From contig JABCPU010000037.1 of the NCBI GenBank assembly GCA_016800925.1, forward strand, positions 186,001-250,000: a stretch of 64,000 nt of DNA. The letters run 5' to 3'. This DNA comes from Suillus spraguei. Its lineage: Eukaryota; Basidiomycota; Agaricomycetes; Boletales; Suillaceae. The notes under the pieces were generated by a model, which saw only the letters and a program-made list of their open reading frames with translations, was not told where the DNA came from and ran no database searches. Both the position numbers and the translations under genes were made by a program. Each line of letters opens with the position of its first letter. The stretch's first letter is position 1. Shown one piece after another: positions 46,902 to 57,752 of this stretch.

Positions 46902-48998
46902 CTACAGTTCGTCTTTGGTAGGCTCATCCACCAGGGGGCGACATAATGCCGGGGTCGTTCCTGTAATTTGGTACTCGCACTTTTCCAGTTCTGCTACCGT
47001 CAGTAACGCGTTCTCAATGCCACATGTGAGGACGAGCTTATAAGAGTAAATCAATGTTATGGGAGATAATAGAAAATATGTAATCCTTACCTCAACGCTG
47101 CGATGGGGGCCATTCCAGCATTTTGCTCCCTGGGTGTAGTGTTGTCGGGTGTAATATTCTAGCTCACCAGGTTGAGCAGCTTTGTTCCAGGACGAGAATT
47201 TCCTGAAAGGCACATAGATAAGTACCTTCTTAGCACTCAGCCCTAAACAACATACCCGAGACTGAAACCGGAACCACCGCTATTGGGGATCTGCCTTGCC
47301 TCATCAAAGAGGCAAACTTCGTAAGTGTACCTACAAAACGTGGGTATACTTCCAAGTAGTTCGTAACAACACATACTCTCCGGTATCCTTTGACAGGCAC
47401 ATGCCGTCAAGTTTTTTCCATTCGCCTTCTGGGCCAAAGCCATCAGGATCAAAGAGATCCAAGAGGTCTTCATTCGCAGTTCGTTGCTCGTCTTGGGTCA
47501 GCTTAAGGCTGTATTGCGCGTCCGACAGGGCTACACGTGCGCGATTTGACTCTAAGGTGGGATGAGCATATACATTTAGTCACATAGGATATAGTTACCA
47601 GCAGACATGTCGGATGCGCCTCCGCGCCCGATCCCGAAAATCCGTAGAGCCAAGAGGACCGAGTCGAAGAAACTATGATAGGATGGGAGCAGAGCGTCTG
47701 GAAGGTAGGCCGAGATATCAAGCACTTAAAATCGGTCAGTTTCTTGCAGTACCAGCAATGACTTTTAACTTACAAAGAGACTGGGCCGAGGCAGGTTCGA
47801 CAAGTTGGTCATGTTCCAGTAGCAGCGTCACATGATCTATTTTCAATAACTGATCCAACTCCTTCTCGATCTTTGCTGCATTCCAGAGACCTTCATCTTC
47901 AACATCGTCCTCTGTTTTCGGTTTTTCTGCGGTAGTGTCAGCTTCCCCATCGTCACCCTTGCGTACATCGTTTATGTGAGGTAATCCTGCTAGTGCCTCC
48001 CAGCCGCGTACAGCCTCGAGGACGGCCATATCCTGATAGTTAGGGTTGTAACCCGCGCGAAGTGAGGTTAATATGTCACCAAGAGTTTTCTCACGTTCCA
48101 GGTGCTTCTCGTGTTCTTTCTGAAGGGACTTGAGCGCGGTATGATGTACGAGGAGTGACTGGTAGAGGGCTGCAACATATTTGTGAGTCAAGATTTGCAG
48201 AAAAAATGTTGGGACACGTACGAGACTGTTTCTTACGCTCCAGTTCAGCAGCTGAGAGGGATTCTGCGCGTTCTGCGATGTCTGAGAAAGGCGGTGTTAC
48301 CACAAAAGCCCCGGACTCTTGAACTAACATACCTTGTAATCTCTCCACCTCTTTCTCTCTCGTTTCAATCTCTTTAACAAGATCAGCAACGAGTGCCTCC
48401 AAGCGCTTTTTCTCCTTGTGCGCGTACGCGATGTATGAAGATCGTATCTTAGATCCAGTCTTTCGCAGCTTACGCTCTGCTTCTGTCTTCCTTCGGTGTT
48501 CTGCTCCGACTTCCTGGCAAGTGTTCGGACACACGCCTGAGGGCTCGTCCGATCCATCACAGCATTCAAGCTCTATATTCCAAATGAGTATCATGGACTC
48601 ACGCGCTACCACGTCTGCAAACTTACCGCAAAGTCCATCATTAACACGAGAGCTTCGTATAATTGCTCCAATATGGCCTTCATTGCGGCAGTAGAACTTG
48701 TTATTGGGACAGGCACTCGTGCCTCACAAAATATAGAACTACGTCAATACAACTTAGTTACCTGACCAGAACCACCCGGATTCGCACCTGGCTCGTCGCT
48801 GCCATCCCGACAATCACAATAATCATCATTCACAGCACTCCATGAAATTTCCTTCGAACCATCTAAACACGACCATGTCTGGTGCGAACCTTTCGTGCTG
48901 GGTACGTATTTTGACACGAGGGAGGGAGGAACGCCGTGGGTCTTGTCAAGTGCTGCTAATGATGGAAGGACAAGGGTAAAGAGTAGCCAGGGATGCAT
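46902..48998 (-). CDS. GTB1: Glucosidase II beta subunit (PRKCSH/GTB1-like), ER lumen
   Basis: The start at 48998 gives a signal peptide. Exon 1 ends inside an LDL-receptor class A-like repeat (DDYCDCRDGSDEPG, donor at 48787); a second follows (CPNNKFYCRNEG, ECCDGSDEPSG). A long charged coiled coil comes next (about 48500-47750), then a mannose-6-phosphate-receptor-homology domain with YTYEVCLFDEA, GAKCWNGPHRSVE, LVLTCGIENALLTVAE and KCEYQITG, ending PTKDEL just before TAG at 46902. The beta subunit retains glucosidase II in the ER and helps it trim glucose from N-glycans during glycoprotein quality control. About ten short introns fit. The C-terminal KDEL is an ER retrieval signal. No lesion seen. 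RPS25 is divergent with about 200 bp between the starts. Confidence 0.92.
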
Positions 48999-49200
48999 TG
49001 TCAGCCCAAATTTCGGTGTGGATGCTCGGCACTCGTAAACTCCCAGTCTCTCTCAACACGTAGTCAACTCAATATGATCGGTGCCACAGTTACGTCAGTG
49101 AGTTTGATGCGGCGCCTGAATCAGCGGATTTCGCCGAGAGATTGGCGGTCGGGCCAAGCCAAGTGCAGTTCATCGACATCGACGAAGAGGCCGCGACATT
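48999..49200. promoter_or_regulatory. Divergent intergenic region between GTB1 and RPS25
   Basis: Only about 200 bp separate the two start codons, so this must contain both 5' UTRs and at least part of both promoters. Pyrimidine stretches such as CCCAGTCTCTCTCAAC near 49040 fit transcription start regions of fungal ribosomal protein genes. No specific factor site could be assigned. Confidence 0.45.
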
Positions 49201-49713
49201 ATGGTGAGTATGCTCCCTTGATAATGATTTTCACGTTGGAGAGCATGAAACACGCTGGTTCTTTTGATTTCATGATGTTTAGAGCATTGCAGCCCTTGGA
49301 TGTCATATTAAGCCTGTAGATGTGGTGCTGACTGCCTCTGATTTAGGCCAAGGCAAAAGCTCCACCCCCATCATCGTCTGGCGGAAAGGCTGCTAAGAAG
49401 AAGAAGTGGTCGAAGGGAAAGGTCAAGGACAAGGCCCAACACGCTGTCGTCTGTGACAAAGCTACATTTGACCGTATCATGAAGGAAGCTCCCACCTGGC
49501 GTCTCATTAGCCAGAGTATTCTCATTGAGCGGTTGAAGGTCAATGGAAGCTTGGCACGCGTTGCCATTAGACATCTGGAGAAAGAGGGCTTGATCAAGCG
49601 CATTGTGCACCACTCTGGCCAACTCATTTACAGTGCGTTCTTCTCAATATTTGTATTATAGATGAGGTTGATCAACCTTCAATTTAGCCCGGCTAACAAC
49701 TGCATCAGACTAA
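49201..49713 (+). CDS. RPS25: 40S ribosomal protein S25 (eS25)
   Basis: Exon 1 is the start codon alone (49201-49203) followed by a 143-bp intron, a layout frequent in fungal ribosomal protein genes. Exon 2 is 49347-49632 and exon 3 49688-49713, giving 104 residues. The protein has the basic N-terminal tail ([19 protein letters not shown]) and the winged-helix core ([56 protein letters not shown]) of eS25, a component of the small-subunit head near the tRNA sites. The last exon adds only nine codons including the stop, and phases agree. No lesion. Confidence 0.95.
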
Positions 49714-50002
49714 ATTCTTAGTCTTTTATTCATTATGGCCACTCATAAGCACATGTATCTTCCACCGCAACCAAAATCTATGCTTTCTGACTGGCATTGA
49801 ATGGGCCGACTTTGAGCTTGGGCCGAATGTTTTGCATTCTCGCCAAATAATAAATTATGACAAGAGTACGTGCAATGAATGTCGTCTATGCTAAGCTTCT
49901 GTCCGACGAGTCAATGTGTGGATCCAATGAACTCGAAAGCCTCCGGACTTGGATAGGTGACCAGTCGCATTCATTCTCCTGTTGATGCTTTTGTGGACAC
50001 TG

Positions 50003-50992
50003 TTACATTTCCCCACACTCTGTGATATACACATGAGACACCTTTTCGAAGCCGTTAATTGAATACATACCAACGATCTTCACGACTAGCTTTGGTCTGT
50101 TGTTCTGTCCCGTAGGGACATTCTCGATTTTACGAAGCGTCAACATGCCGTCGATGACCTTGCCGAAAACTACGTGCTTTCCATCCAAGAAATCGCATTT
50201 TGCTGTGGTTATGAAGAACTGCCAGGATTAAGATCGAGGCAGAACTGCGGAATTGTAGAGAGTAATACCTGGCATCCATTTGTGTTTGGGCCTGAATTTG
50301 CCTACCAATCATCATGAGACAAATGTTTACGAACTGAGAGAGTATAACAAACCATAGAAAGTAAACCGGGTCCAGTGTGCTTTTCCAAGAAGTTCTCATC
50401 CTGTAGCGTAAAGTCAAGCTGTGCGCCTCGTCATGAAGAGTGCAAGTACACTTACGGGAAAATTCTTTCCGTATATCGAAAATGATCCTGTTCCATCACC
50501 GTTCAAAAAATCTCCTCCTATAAGCAGACATGGGGTTGGGCTGGCCGAAAAGATATTGTTACAATATGCTCACCTTGACACATGAAATTCGGTACGCTGA
50601 AGCGCACGTGTTAATCATCATGAACATCAAGAAGATGCTATCATACACTCTGCCCAAAATCCATCAACGAAGGTCTAGCACTCGAGGTCGCGATGATTAT
50701 TACCTGTGGAAAGTCGCATTCTTGTAACCCTGGGGACGCGCATCACGTCTAACCTCGAGGAGTTCATAAAGAATAGTTCATCTTAATAGCCTGGACGTAC
50801 CTGTGTTCGCCGGTGCACAGCTGCCTGAAGTTCTCAGCAGTCCTGCATACTTGATCAGCATAGCACACAGCCGCAGGTAGCAGCCGCAAACTTTGGGACA
50901 ACATCACTGAAGAGCTCCATTTTTATTCTACCCGCTGGTGTCTCTCCGATATTGATATCCATGAAAACGATTGGACGCATTGTCGAAGACAT
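50003..50992 (-). CDS. PPIH: Cyclophilin, PPIH/USA-CYP type peptidyl-prolyl isomerase
   Basis: On the minus strand, many small exons join to a single-domain cyclophilin of about 175 residues: start at 50992, [111 protein letters not shown] and a final ECGEM. Catalytic Arg (FHR), Phe and Gln (FMCQ) and His (KHVVFG) are present. The Trp that binds cyclosporin in many cyclophilins is Phe here (DFLDG). The overall match, including NVPTG and CGEM, is to spliceosomal PPIH. An upstream in-frame start at 51055 would add an unlikely hydrophobic leader. It contains some of the smallest exons in the window. Confidence 0.9.
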
Positions 50993-51059
50993 GATGACAG
51001 TGATCAAGAAAGCTGTTGAATTACATAACCACCATGGTACCAGAGATAAGATCAAAGAT

Positions 51060-51535
51060 AAATTTACCTAGCGTCAGTGACGGCGAGGATACTTTTAAGT
51101 ACATTGATATTCATGGGAGGTGCAAAAAACGGGGCGGGTGCGCAAATATCTGCCATACTAGCTAGTGCCGTAGTACCGAGATGAGAAACTCGAAACCAGT
51201 CAGACGGAAAATAACCGCAGTATATCTAGCAGGATGATGATGATGTGAATTTTATAAGGCAGAAGGCTAATTCGACCTTTTACCATCTTTACTAAGAAAT
51301 ACTAGTGAATAGTGAACTTGCATGAAGAAGGTGGCAACAATGCAATGTTCAACGTTCGACTCACACTCAGTTTGCAGATCATTTTGCTTGTACAGCTTCA
51401 AATTCTAGGTCGATAGTACTGATACCAAATGTACATAGGATTAACATGGAACAAAACTGTATTACATTTGAATCATCGGCAAGTAGGACTAAAAGTATTG
51501 ATTTAGCAACTACGACTAGAGACGGACAAGGCTAA
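51060..51535. other. Intergenic, no gene recognised
   Basis: Space between the cyclophilin start and the 3' end of the third NLR-like locus, both on the minus strand. Only short unsupported frames occur. Confidence 0.45.
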
Positions 51536-51539
51536 GAAC

Positions 51540-54500
51540 TTACTCTTCTCGGCAGTTCGACCAGTGTTCTCCATGAGCCATGTGACTCAAATCGATATTT
51601 AGCCCACTGGGCATCACAAATAGAGTCTGAGGGGAGTAAAAGGGTTGTCGAGAAGCAGGCGGTACCCAAAAAAGTAGCCGATGATTGGCTCCTACTATCC
51701 ATCCATCATCTTGCAGCAAGACAGGGGTTGAAATGAAGATCGCGATGAGAGGTACCCTCGAGTAACTCAGCAGTGTTGTGCAATGCATGCTCCAAACTTG
51801 TTGCAAAGCAAATGGAACGATGGTTCAAAGTATCAGTTGGCATGGTAGTCTCCTGTGTGCAAGGTATGGGGTGACATTTATCAAAAGAGGATGTAAATGA
51901 GGGGATCTCAGTGTGCTCCTGAAATCGCTGCCCAATCGCTGCAATCCCATAGCCGGGCTGTGGAATCCCTTGAACCAGACACAATGCAAGTGCCATCGGG
52001 GGAGAACGAGACTGACTCAACAGAAGAAGTGTGCCCTCGGAAGGGTTCACCCAATGGCAGTCCCGTCGCTGCATCCCACAGCCGGACAGTGGAATCCTCT
52101 GAATCAGACACGATGTGAGTGCCATCGAAGGAGAACGAGACTGACCAAACCGAAGAGGTGTGCCCTCGGAAGGGCTCACCCAATGGCAGCCTTGTTGCTA
52201 CATCCCACAGTCGGACAGTGGAATCAGAAGAACCAGACACGATGCGAGAGCCATCGGGGGAGAACGAAACTGACTCGACTGATTCAGTGTGCCCTCGGAA
52301 GGGCTCACCCAATGGCAGCCCCTTCGCTGTATCCCACAGTCGAACAGTGGAATCCCAAGAACCAGACACGATGTAAGCGCCATCGGGAGAGAACGAGACC
52401 GACAAAACCGATTCAGTGTGCCCTCGAAAGGGCTCACCCAATGGCAGCCCCGTTGTTGCATCCCAGAGCCGGATAGTAGAATCCGAAGAACCAGACACGA
52501 TACGAGTGCCATCAGGGGAGAATGAGACCGACCAAACCGAAGAGGTATGCCCTCGGAAGGGCTCACCCAATGGTAGCCCCGTTGCTGCATCCCACAGTCG
52601 GACAGTAGAATCCGAAGAGCCAGGCACGATGCGAGTGCCATCGGGCGAGAGCGAGACTGACCAAACCGGCTGGGTGTGCCCACTGATCACGGTCTGGATA
52701 GCCGTCCAGTTCACAAGACGTCCATGTATCAGGCGAAGGGTGTTCGGAAACCTTGCGGTAAACCTCGTGGCTATCGTGGACTTCATGGGCGAAAACGGCA
52801 GCGCTGATACATACAGATGCGGTGTGCTGTGCAAAATCATCCCACCACAGAGTTGGACGAATCTGTGCACATCCATTGCAGCAGACAAGAGGTTTTCATC
52901 GCCCAATTTGCCCTGTGTTGACGCGTAAGCACTTCGCCTGAAACCACCAGGTGATTCTGTTCTCACCTTCAGCCACTGGGAAACGAGTGGAAGTATGCCA
53001 ACTGCGCTGCTCAGCGCATTGAGGAGGCCGAGTGCTTCAATCCAGAACAGTAGCCGCTCGTTGTCGAAGAATGATCCTATTTCCTTTGCGAGCTCTGTGT
53101 CGAAGTCCGTTGCTCGGACATGCGTAGCCCAAAATCGACAGGAATAGGACAGATGTGAGGGAATGCATGTTGCGATTCGATGAGGCAGGCCGGCGTCTTC
53201 GCTATTAGGGAGGTATGAAGACTTTAAATTACACATATTGAAGCGAAGGCCGTGTTCCATCACTTGAAGTGACGCGAAAGCAAGATCCCGTTGCGAGTTC
53301 GACATCTCGACGAAAAAGTCTCCACTGCATGATTTGTCTGTCAAGAATTCGCGGAAGGATGCATGAAGGGGTCGGATGGGGCTAGATGAGTTGGTGGTGC
53401 CGCTTAGAAGCGAGCCCATATGTTCTACCACGACTTCCACTTTATAATGCTCCCGTTCATCTGGAAAACGGCTCCGCATAGCATTCAGGGCGTCTAAGGC
53501 CAGGGGTTCGGCTGAGCTAAGTAGTTGTCCCATCACGGAATGAAACCTCGCTAGCGTTTGCTGATAACCGACTTCTGTGGTGTGTCTGTCCTTCCGCATG
53601 ATATCTCTTAAAATGAAGCTATACATGCCATACAACAAGTTTTCCCGCTCTCCATGATTGTGAGACACGACAGCATTGAAACGTTCCATTGGGTATGAGC
53701 CAGGAGGGGGTTGCTGGATGTATTCGCATGCAAGACGCGCCCACTCGAATAGTCCATCAGCTTTGTCAGCGAGAACTGTGAACTCTTTGTGCTGAAAGTC
53801 TTGTAGCTCTTTTAGCTCCTCAGACAAAAGTATGAATATCGCTCTTTGCAACTGCTTCTGAAACATCGTCCATGGATAACCGCAGAATATGCTGCGCTCC
53901 ATGAAATGCATCATCGATATCACGAAGTGGGCGGGAGGTGACGAGAATCCGAAAGTTGGATGGGAGTTCGGTAATCTGGGGAAGACCTTTGTCCTGAAGT
54001 TTACCGGCAAGTATGCGGAGGAGGTTACGTCGTGTCTCAACTCCGCCGCTCTCATCCAGCGCTTTGATCACAATTAAGACAGGTCCCGCACTCAACCCAG
54101 ATAACTTCTTTAGCGGTTCCATAAACAGTTTGTGCCACTGCTGGGTGATATCTGTCGTGTTCTTGAGCACATTTGCATTCTTGACCGTGTCTGCCAATGT
54201 GCGTCTCATCTCCGCGTCACGATCAGCGAGGTCACGAGCGATGGTGGAGAAGACTTTTTCATGACGCTTATCGACTTTAAGGTCCCAGTTGAAGCAGAAA
54301 CCCGAACCAAGTCATCCCAAGTCGTCGAACCAGTTAGCGATTGTGTGAGCAACGGCTGATTTTCCCGTGCCTGCAGGGCCAGATAGCCACAACACACGCT
54401 GAGCAGTATCTCCAATGTCTTTTATCCATTCAGTGATCTGGGAGAGAATGGCCGTACGCGTCCCTGGTAGGCATTGTTTCGTGGTATCTAGTCCCGCGCC

Positions 54501-55911
54501 CGCTGCGTAAGGCATACCGCTGAGATCCAGTTTGTCGCCCAGTTCGTCACCTGAAGGGCTGTCAGTGGTTGGAAAGTCAGAACCACGTCTGAATCCTTAC
54601 TCGTAAACCGCACGAGATCGGCTATGTCCCGAATAGCTTGGTCCCGAAATTGTTGCATAAACTCATCCAAAGCCTTGTTGTACCGTGTAATTAGATCATC
54701 CGTCTCCGAGACAACATTTCTCTCGAGTCTCTTCCCTGCGATAATGGTATAAGATTCACAACATGCGGAGTGCAATAGCTTGATGACTTACAAAAGCTCT
54801 TCTTCTCTGAGTAGTCCCTGATGAAACGCGCGCAGTCTAGAGTCTGCTGGCGATGCTGCGCTTGGATGAAATCTGGCCAAGTGTATCGTCTTGTGACATG
54901 AAGTGGTAAACTTGTTCTAATTTCTCGAGAAGAGATTGTACCGATTTGTCGCGTCCTGTTTGAGCGAGAATAATCTGCATAGAGTCAACAACTGCTAGAC
55001 AGCAGGATAAAACACCACGTACTTTGGATGCAGCAGACAGCATACCCAGCACCACCTTTGCGTAAGGATGTACCTATGCAACTTAATGAGTTGAATTCTA
55101 ACATATGACAGTAGCCCGTACATCCGCAAGACCCCTAATGACAGTGTCAAAAATTCTGATTGATCGAAGATGTGTGGTCTGGAAATCATCTGCGGCAGAG
55201 AGATCTTTTGGGGCGTCCTTGGCTGCGGACGCCACAGAAGTGACATGTTTCCCGAGTAGTCTCATACTTTCCGTACCCCCACGAGCATTACGAAGTTGAG
55301 CATAAACTAATCGGGGATCAGGAATCTCCTCCACACCAGGAGAGGTATTGAGAACCTGCATGACCACCAGAGTTTAGAGATAAAAACTAGATCGGTTGGC
55401 ATAAATACCTTCGAAGCAGATTCTGCGGGCGCTCCTTGGTTCACAGAGTCACTGAGATTCTCAGATGTGGTAGACTTGTCATCATTGGAAGGATGCAGAC
55501 GCGACACATCCTTGGTGAACCTCAGACAAGATCAAGATCAAAATAATGACCACCTACCTCAATATTCTGATTCGATGAGGCGCCTTCATGATCGGCGCTC
55601 TGGACAACAGCAGTTTGGTGACGGGAACGCTTAAAGGGCTTCTGCATAATCATATCAGCTATATTCTGAACTCCCCAGCATTCACGTCGACATACAAAAA
55701 CTTTTTTGATCGCATTCTTCTTAAATTTCTGCAAGGCCTGACGGAATCTGCCACGAGGCTGGCGCTGGATGAAGGACGTGTCAGAGGCAACAATGATGTT
55801 ATTAGCGCTCGTCGACAGTGATCCTATGAGGGCACGTACCAAGCTCTCTGAGTCACCAGGAGTTGCCTCTTTGGATCCAGGAGATTCAGAGGTCTCTGGA
55901 GGAGGTTTCAT
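51540..55911 (-). pseudogene. NACHT-WD40 STAND protein (NLR-like), copy 3, broken
   Basis: The start at 55911 and exons 55911-55696, 55641-55558, 55510-55409, 55355-55122 and from 55073 correspond one to one to copies 1 and 2. NACHT has GPAGTGKS, closer to the canonical P-loop than the GPAGKGKS of the others, and VLIVIKALDES, where the first Walker B acidic residue is Lys. Breaks are of several kinds: a 13-bp deletion relative to copy 2 near 54850, a Gly codon turned TGA near 54309, a frame change near 53823, and an extra T before the C-terminal cap near 51947. These are not homopolymer indels, so this is a real pseudogene. Its last frame (54055-51908) is long and clean, with six WD40 blades and a read-through version of the last intron. 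It is more diverged than copies 1 and 2 and lies about 26 kb from them in opposite orientation. Confidence 0.85.
51920..52690 (-). repeat. 129-bp WD40 repeat array, 6 units
   Basis: Six blades in one frame. The variable codons read QP, SS, ES, ES, SS, SS after GHT; W, W, L, E, W, E before SVSF; and S, S, W, S, E, R before DST. Positions are the same as in the other arrays but the residue before SVSF is W/L/E instead of N/K. Here, unlike arrays 1 and 2, no one-base losses interrupt the units. Confidence 0.9.
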
Positions 55912-55929
55912 CCTGAGGGAAATGAATGC

Positions 55930-56300
55930 AACTAGAATCAGAGGGGAGAGTTCGAGAGTAGAACCATTTATGTAACAGGCACCCGAACATTACCCTTGAC
56001 TGGCACAAGCTGTTGGACGTTCTTGACTTTCACCTTTAGACATCGTATTGCCTTCTCAGCGTTATCACCATTAACACCACATACAACGCTCCCTCTTGGC
56101 GATTTCTTGCTTCTTGCCCACACGAACAAGTCTGCATATCATTTCTCTGTTATCTTGATGTCCATCGTAGTTAGTTCGCGCCGTTCGCACAACACCTCAG
56201 TATATGTATAAAGGGGAATTCAAAATAGGCCGATTTGGACGTGATTTGAACTTGGATTTAGACTTGGATTTGGATGCTCAAAAGCACCGAAATCTGATTT
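55930..56300. other. Upstream flank of NLR copy 3, no gene recognised
   Basis: It presumably contains the former promoter of the minus-strand gene. A short TTGGATTTAGAC-type repetitive stretch lies near 56245. Confidence 0.4.
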
Positions 56301-56905
56301 CAACTTCCTGCAGATTTGACAATACAGTCGACTTGCTCATATTCAGCGAGTACAACGGTATTCCAGAATTTGTCCAATGTAGCCTGCTTCGCATTCTGCA
56401 ACTCCTCACGCCGTAGTGCTGCTCGAAATGCACGAAGTTTGTGAACAAGATCGAGTGAAGAATCAGCACCAACTCGCGCAATACATGCCGCCTCAAGCTT
56501 TTCGCACAGCGGAATGAGTTCGATAGCACAGACCTTGGGTGGATCATCCTCATCATCATCATCTGATTCCACTTCAACCAGCTCCCCACTCCTAATTGCT
56601 TGCCGGCGCTGAATTTCTGCAACAATTGCATCGTCATCTTCATAAGCAGTTACTTCCCCAACATTCTTCTCTTCTTGAGGATCGAGAATCTCGTCAGCAG
56701 TCAGTGGTGCACCAATGATCCGTCTCCGTGTTGTAAGCTCCTCTATAGACTTCATCAATTCATGTTCGAGAGTATTGAGCTGAGGTGCCTTGGGGAGAGG
56801 CAGAATTTGACAACGAGCCCAGTTCTTTGACATGCAGCTGATGCATTTCCGCTTGTATGGGGCAAGTTTTGGACGTAACTGGCGTTTCTTGGGGCTGCGC
56901 ACCAT
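56300..56905 (-). pseudogene. C-terminal third of a pogo-type transposase
   Basis: An open minus-strand frame of 201 residues. It has the region following the catalytic core in Fot1/Tigger transposases: a helical segment with LTTRRRIIGAPLTADEILDP, EDDDAIVAEIQRRQAIRSGE, an acidic EVESDDDDEDDPP tract and a closing ATLDKFW. The DDE core and DNA-binding domain are gone. The frame continues through the left terminal repeat into flanking DNA before its stop at 56300, so the natural stop has been lost. It is not catalytic; its open frame may be chance or recent deletion. Confidence 0.8.
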
Positions 56906-57151
56906 TGGGATTAGAATAACTATAAATTAGTCATCTTACACTGTTGTTATGCATTAACCTCCGGCGACTCAGCAGTAGTCCTGCTCGGTACAGACTATAT
57001 CTCATAATGTATATCGGACTTCAGAGGCTATACATTATACATTATACAATTTTCTGGGCGTCTACCCGCATACCACGACGGGAACTGCCAAAAGTCGATA
57101 CGATATGAAATTTATACACTACTAACGTATACATTATGAGCAAGTCGACTG
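56325..57151. mobile_element. Fot1/pogo-type element, second family, internally deleted
   Basis: The ends are CAGTCGACTTGCTCATA at 56325 and its reverse complement ending at 57151, flanked by TA on both sides (56323-56324, 57152-57153). The ends are related to, but distinct from, those of the 8039 element (CAGTTGAAATGGTCATA). The 827-bp interior keeps the C-terminal third of the transposase. Confidence 0.85.
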
Positions 57152-57159
57152 TACCGTTT

Positions 57160-57750
57160 TCTGCAACTTACGATATGGACGAGCGTTGGAAAGCAACCAC
57201 AATCATGAGGAACTTGGGAAGATCTAAGACGTCAGCCTGGTAAGCGACTACACCCAATGATTTGTATATACATAACCGCTGACAGCTGTGAGAGCACATC
57301 TATAGGCTCACCATGAGAAATATATAGTTTAACGCGTCTCAGTCACGACCCGCTCACTCAAAAGAGTATCATATGCATGAGCCAAACAATCCAATTGGTA
57401 AGTTGCCAGTTGATACATAACTTAACCCAGGCCCTGAATTGGTCTTTAGAACGCCAAACATTTCCCATGAAAACGATTCCAGATAATGCGTCCTTGGCTA
57501 ACCTGCTGTGGCCAAAGGACCCCGCATCATATTAACAACTTTTGTCACGGCAATAGTGTGACGAACTGTCAGTCTAATCAAGGGTCGACCAAGTGCAATT
57601 GACTCAGGTTCAACGTTCAACTCTGACAACTGAGGGTCCAAGACGTCATACTACTTGCTGACAGTCACCGATGGATCTTCCAATTGATTTATGCCATATG
57701 CTCGCTCTTTCACTCACTGATCGCTACCATTCCCATAGTCTCACCTGTTG
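57160..57750. other. Upstream region of the FGGY kinase
   Basis: About 590 bp without a supported gene, probably promoter and 5' UTR of the kinase. A CATAACCGCTGACAGC-like stretch near 57275 has no assigned meaning. Confidence 0.4.
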
Positions 57751-57752
57751 CA

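Noticed and set aside
50855..51055. Upstream in-frame start for the cyclophilin
   Set aside because: It would add a hydrophobic leader unlike PPIH proteins; the start at 50992 matches the family length.
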